NCBI GenBank assembly: GCA_949316495.1
Contig: OX439010.1
Coordinates: 17,788,809 to 17,852,808, forward strand
DNA length: 64,000 bases
Source of the DNA: Amphiduros pacificus
Lineage: Eukaryota; Annelida; Polychaeta; Phyllodocida; Hesionidae
Direction of reading: 5' to 3'
The notes below the pieces were generated by a model that worked only from the letters and a program-made list of their open reading frames with translations, ran no database searches and was not told the origin of the DNA. This document shows positions 62,822 to 64,000 of this stretch, one piece after another (the stretch's first letter is position 1; each line of letters opens with the position of its first letter). The position numbers were made by a program, and so were the translations under genes.

Positions 62822-63468
62822 GCGGCAATTCAGATGTGCAATAAATGATAGAAATATGAATAATAAAGCCACAAAGTCAATATTCAAAGACTTACCTGGA
62901 GTTGGCTATTTTGTCCATCGCAAAGGCTAGCAATCACCTGTATGATGATGGTGACTGTGTTAATGCTGGAGTCGCCTGAACCTGACAGATTATCCTCCAC
63001 CTCATCCTCCTGACTGTAACTGTCACTCTGCAGTCCAACATTGGTAAATCCATAGTCAAGCTGCAAAGAAATCCATATTATATGTTATGAAGGAATTATC
63101 TAATCACAGAAATAGGTCTATAAATGTACAATAAGTTATAAAGGAATTATCTAATCACATAACTAGGTTTAGAATCATACAAGTTATATAGGAATTTTAT
63201 TTAATCACAAATAAAGGTCTATAAAAGTACAATAATTTATTAAGGAATCATATAATCACAGAATTAGGTCTATAAAAGTTCAATGATTTATGAAGGAATG
63301 ATCTAATCTATAAAAGATCAATATTTATAACTTAATGCTATTCACCTGGTTTGTTTTTGACTCTGCTATGACAAGCCTGTTTACTTTCATTAAGTTAATC
63401 AAGGGCCTTAAAGCCTTGCTTTTCTTTCCATGACGTTCCATTATAGAAGGATTGTACACATTGGATGT
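52689..63468 (-). CDS. IP3 receptor-like calcium channel, C-terminal 20 exons (5' incomplete)
   Basis: About 1,280 residues of an inositol 1,4,5-trisphosphate receptor-family protein, an ER-membrane calcium-release channel. Exons in gene order: 63346-63468, 62896-63060, 62263-62412, 61856-61957, 61657-61740, 61406-61474, 61065-61139, 60806-60914, 60234-60349, 59946-60115, 59486-59618, 58895-59044, 58314-58452, 58018-58141, 57567-57742, 55393-55545, 55158-55235, 54770-54889, 54403-54540, 52689-54158. All have AG/GT borders, and phases agree at every junction except exon 11 to 12. Hallmarks: LCDGQNSQLQNYLRTQ, S1-S6, GLNVIFGIIVDTFSELR, CFIC-x16-H-x4-HNMW and FFPLNRAMSL. HNMW and DTF favour IP3R over ryanodine receptor. 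Oddities are a non-canonical selectivity filter and a 489-residue repeat-rich tail. The IP3-binding core would lie beyond the right edge. Confidence 0.9.
52704..52775 (-). repeat. 18-bp coding repeat x4 at the C-terminus
   Basis: EEGPEP repeated three times and closed by EEGPEH, immediately before the final ESVA. The array is acidic. Confidence 0.93.
53103..53615 (-). repeat. 27-bp coding repeat, about 18 copies plus one degenerate
   Basis: Consensus EQERVSQPT, with EQYRVSPPT types at the N-terminal side and DLDRDSAPA types at the C-terminal side. Four successive EQERVSQPT units in the middle mark the most recent expansion. Nearly every unit has Arg-x-Ser, and many have Ser-Pro. Confidence 0.93.
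53667..53921 (-). repeat. 51-bp coding repeat x5 in the tail
   Basis: Units are SDHRSQGALQRSQPPSG and variants with RALQR, GRTKG, GVLQR and GSTKG in the middle, ending in QPQTG. The alternating middle segments suggest growth by duplicating pairs of units. Confidence 0.93.
54403..54540 (-). CDS. IP3R-like exon 19: FFPLNRAMSL and C-terminal helix
   Basis: Encodes LKEDKFDFFPLNRAMSLA, the counterpart of the IP3R WFPRMRAMSL segment. It continues EDNQESVMEEIIQTVRNIKH, an acidic/amphipathic stretch at the position of the tetramer coiled coil. Phase 0 at both ends. Confidence 0.88.
54770..55235 (-). CDS. IP3R-like exons 17-18: linker with C2H2-type zinc motif
   Basis: Exon 17 (55158-55235) carries MRDTCFICARDSYDFEQTGQ and exon 18 (54770-54889) GFISHVRNDHNMWAYVFYFI. 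Together they give CFIC-x16-H-x4-H-NMW with the same spacing as in vertebrate IP3Rs, where this domain couples the cytosolic shell to S6. All four likely zinc ligands are present. Exon 18 continues LEETDYTALDMYVSNL, matching STEYTGPESYVAEMI. Confidence 0.92.
55393..57742 (-). CDS. IP3R-like exons 15-16: S5, pore and S6
   Basis: Exon 15 (57567-57742): S5 IWVGILGAIIIYIYALIGFA, a short luminal loop, then YCHTLTECTVTVLRYGLIGD. The Cys-x-Thr-Leu-x-x-Cys element and pore helix match human CETLLMCIVTVLSHGL. Exon 16 (55393-55545): ALSLSELDDSFNVFGWL, then S6 ending GLNVIFGIIVDTFSELRDLK. From (H/Y)GL to DTF both proteins have 53 residues, so the alignment needs no gap, yet the GGGVGD filter is occupied by DISDAL. 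The S6 gate region (NVIFGIIVDTF) is conserved. The exon border falls within the filter (SD|A), and the intron of about 2.0 kb holds a probable mobile element. Confidence 0.85.
55800..57450. mobile_element. probable TIR or fold-back element in the IP3R-like intron
   Basis: The left arm (about 55809-55960) and right arm (about 57340-57450) are imperfect inverted repeats: CTGAACCAATCTGGTTAAATC on the left resembles the reverse complement of the right-arm CGACCAGATTGGTTCAC, and both arms carry ATGACGTCAT and repeated GAACCAATCTG subunits. The interior has no transposase frame. Exact ends and a target duplication could not be defined, so the class is unknown and the call tentative. Confidence 0.4.
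58018..59618 (-). CDS. IP3R-like exons 11-14: S1 to S4-S5 linker
   Basis: Exon 11 (59486-59618) carries S1, YACIILSLFINILMMLTWI. Exon 12 (58895-59044) carries S2, FSFLHMLCSLMLFSCYMLL. Exon 13 (58314-58452) has a Lys/Glu-rich insert (ASKKEEKDKTTESEEKQENK), then KLFSGITVYYT at the S3 start. Exon 14 (58018-58141) has IFFAMSVAGAFCNGYFYAFH and LLKGVIKAVTMN, the counterpart of LLNVIKSVTRNG. Joining exon 11 at its strong donor (GAG|GTATGT) to exon 12 puts exon 12 out of frame: exon 11 ends in phase 0, while exon 12 needs two leading bases. A weaker downstream donor (GTTCAT or GTTAAT), an unseen small exon or a sequence error could explain this. Confidence 0.75.
58519..58591. repeat. (GA)n microsatellite in intron
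   Basis: About 36 uninterrupted GA units, roughly 65 bp upstream (in gene sense) of exon 13. Confidence 0.97.
58758..58833. repeat. 38-bp tandem duplication in intron
   Basis: AACTGATGTTAGCCCTTATA begins both copies (58758 and 58796), which differ by one base near the middle and diverge at the end of the second. Confidence 0.9.
59720..59795. repeat. (AT)n microsatellite in intron
   Basis: About 38 uninterrupted AT units, roughly 100 bp upstream in gene sense of exon 11. Confidence 0.97.
59946..60349 (-). CDS. IP3R-like exons 9-10: linker before S1
   Basis: Exon 9 (60234-60349) has MSIEIVKGDHLQRIHFRVKN, the counterpart of the human AQIEIVRLDRTMEQIVFPV strand. Exon 10 (59946-60115) has LNDLDYQRKLMNNPILCRLA, matching [20 protein letters not shown] just before S1. 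Exon 10 ends with TG, completed to Trp by the first base of exon 11. The family resemblance is clear and the reading frame is continuous. Confidence 0.9.
60806..63468 (-). CDS. IP3R-like exons 1-8: RIH-associated region
   Basis: These exons code mainly helical repeat-type sequence. Exon 2 ends VIASLCDGQNSQLQ and exon 3 begins NYLRTQPDNVTSVNVI, matching the IP3R LCENHNRDLQNFLRCQ block that opens the RIH-associated domain. Exons 3-5 continue with NELCVGNQENRSVIL, IIDVINFILRM and VLDLKQIMVILLIAMVEEND, equivalent to the human region before NASKLLLAIMESRHD. Exon 6 (EIRDTLDISAVRQV) and exon 8 (ANTLENLLTLGFSYTILLSK) lead toward the channel. Exons 1-7 are all multiples of three with phase 0 borders; exon 8 ends in phase 1. 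The region is shorter than in vertebrate receptors. Confidence 0.88.
61284..61400 (+). mobile_element. tRNA-derived SINE fragment in intron, antisense to the gene
   Basis: A-box-like GAGGTGTGGCTGAATG and a good B-box (GTGGGTTCGACTCCTGCC) on the plus strand. It reaches to within a few bases of the exon 6 donor at 61405. No closed cloverleaf, so not a tRNA gene. Confidence 0.5.
62095..62200 (+). mobile_element. SINE family 2 fragment in intron
   Basis: CAGTGAGGCAGATCTATATC, GAGGTCCCGTCCTGATATG and ACCGAAATAATATTGAAAC match the family 2 block seen at 48237-48345 on the minus strand. It lies in the intron between exons 3 and 4. Confidence 0.6.
62691..62820. repeat. (GAT)n microsatellite in intron
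   Basis: About 43 GAT units with two single-base variants, roughly 75 bp from the exon 2 donor. Confidence 0.97.
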
Positions 63469-64000
63469 CTGTAAAACAATAGGAGCAGGTTATCATATAT
63501 CTTGTATATATTTGTATGTAAGATAAATATGTATAAATTATAAAAAATATTGCTTTTTCATTTCAGTAAAAAATATGTAATAGTTCCTTAATGGTAATAA
63601 TAGGTCTTTTCAATGAGTGCCCCCTAGTGGTAGAAGAGCAAACAACCATAATAATGTACTTCATGTGAATTGGTACATTTGGAATGTTAAAATGAATTCC
63701 CTTTTAAATTCAAAGCATTAATGACATTAATGAATATTCAAACACTACAGCATTTGAATTATAAGGTATGATTACGCGCACATTTCTTTCAAAATAGTAT
63801 TTTTTCCTCATTTTCCTTGATGATATTTCTGATAAGAAATGAAGACAAGCAAATTAATTTTAGCAGAAGTGGGCTTGTTTTTAGCTGTGTTTATTTCATT
63901 TCATTGGAAAGAAAATTCACTGTGATCCAAAAAAAGAAGTTGGACAATCAGTTGTGTGAAGGACAGTGACAAAATATTTTTGAAATGGTCAAGTGTGTAC
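63469..64000. other. upstream intron of the IP3R-like gene
   Basis: Exon 1 of the visible set starts at an acceptor at 63468, so this should be intron. No further exon can be supported before the window edge. Confidence 0.6.

Overview
This is AT-rich animal DNA with introns, long non-coding stretches, many tandem repeats and tRNA-derived SINEs. The gene families, together with SINE tails ending in 'AAACCCCAAACAAAC'-like sequence, suggest a lophotrochozoan, most likely a bivalve mollusc. The species assignment is inference. I recognise two protein-coding genes, both on the minus strand and both incomplete in the window.

Layout. 1-46 kb is gene-poor. It holds a 31-32 bp minisatellite (230-1095), a 190-bp satellite with higher-order structure (2690-5690), an old-to-young gradient of 110-128 bp tandem repeats carrying IR-1 AGGTCA palindromes (6300-8040), an unusually long (ATT)n tract behind a SINE tail (24.6 kb), a 53-bp array (36.5 kb), a 23-bp minisatellite of about 83 units (41.2-43.1 kb) and scattered SINE pieces. 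One SINE at 44.2 kb is intact, with 13-bp target-site duplications.

At 46658-47206 (minus) lies the first coding exon of a GnRH-receptor-like GPCR, covering the N-terminus to TM4 and ending at a clean splice donor. I did not find its later exons. A small upstream ORF ends on the ATG of its longest reading frame.

From 52689 to 63468 (minus) lie 20 exons encoding about 1,280 residues of the C-terminal half of an inositol 1,4,5-trisphosphate receptor (IP3R)-like channel. They cover the RIH-associated domain, S1-S6, the C2H2-like zinc motif, a coiled-coil exon and a very long last exon. Its 5' part lies beyond the right edge. Two features stand out: the GGGVGD selectivity-filter motif is absent from a pore of otherwise identical length, and the usual short C-terminal tail is replaced by 489 residues built largely of three in-frame repeat arrays (17-aa x5, 9-aa x about 18, 6-aa x4). 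A poly(A) signal follows at 52605-52610.

A GnRH-type receptor normally signals through Gq, PLC and IP3, so the receptor and channel genes could in principle act in one pathway. That the adjacency itself matters is speculation. Intergenic and intronic DNA otherwise consists of SINE fragments, microsatellites and a probable fold-back or TIR element.
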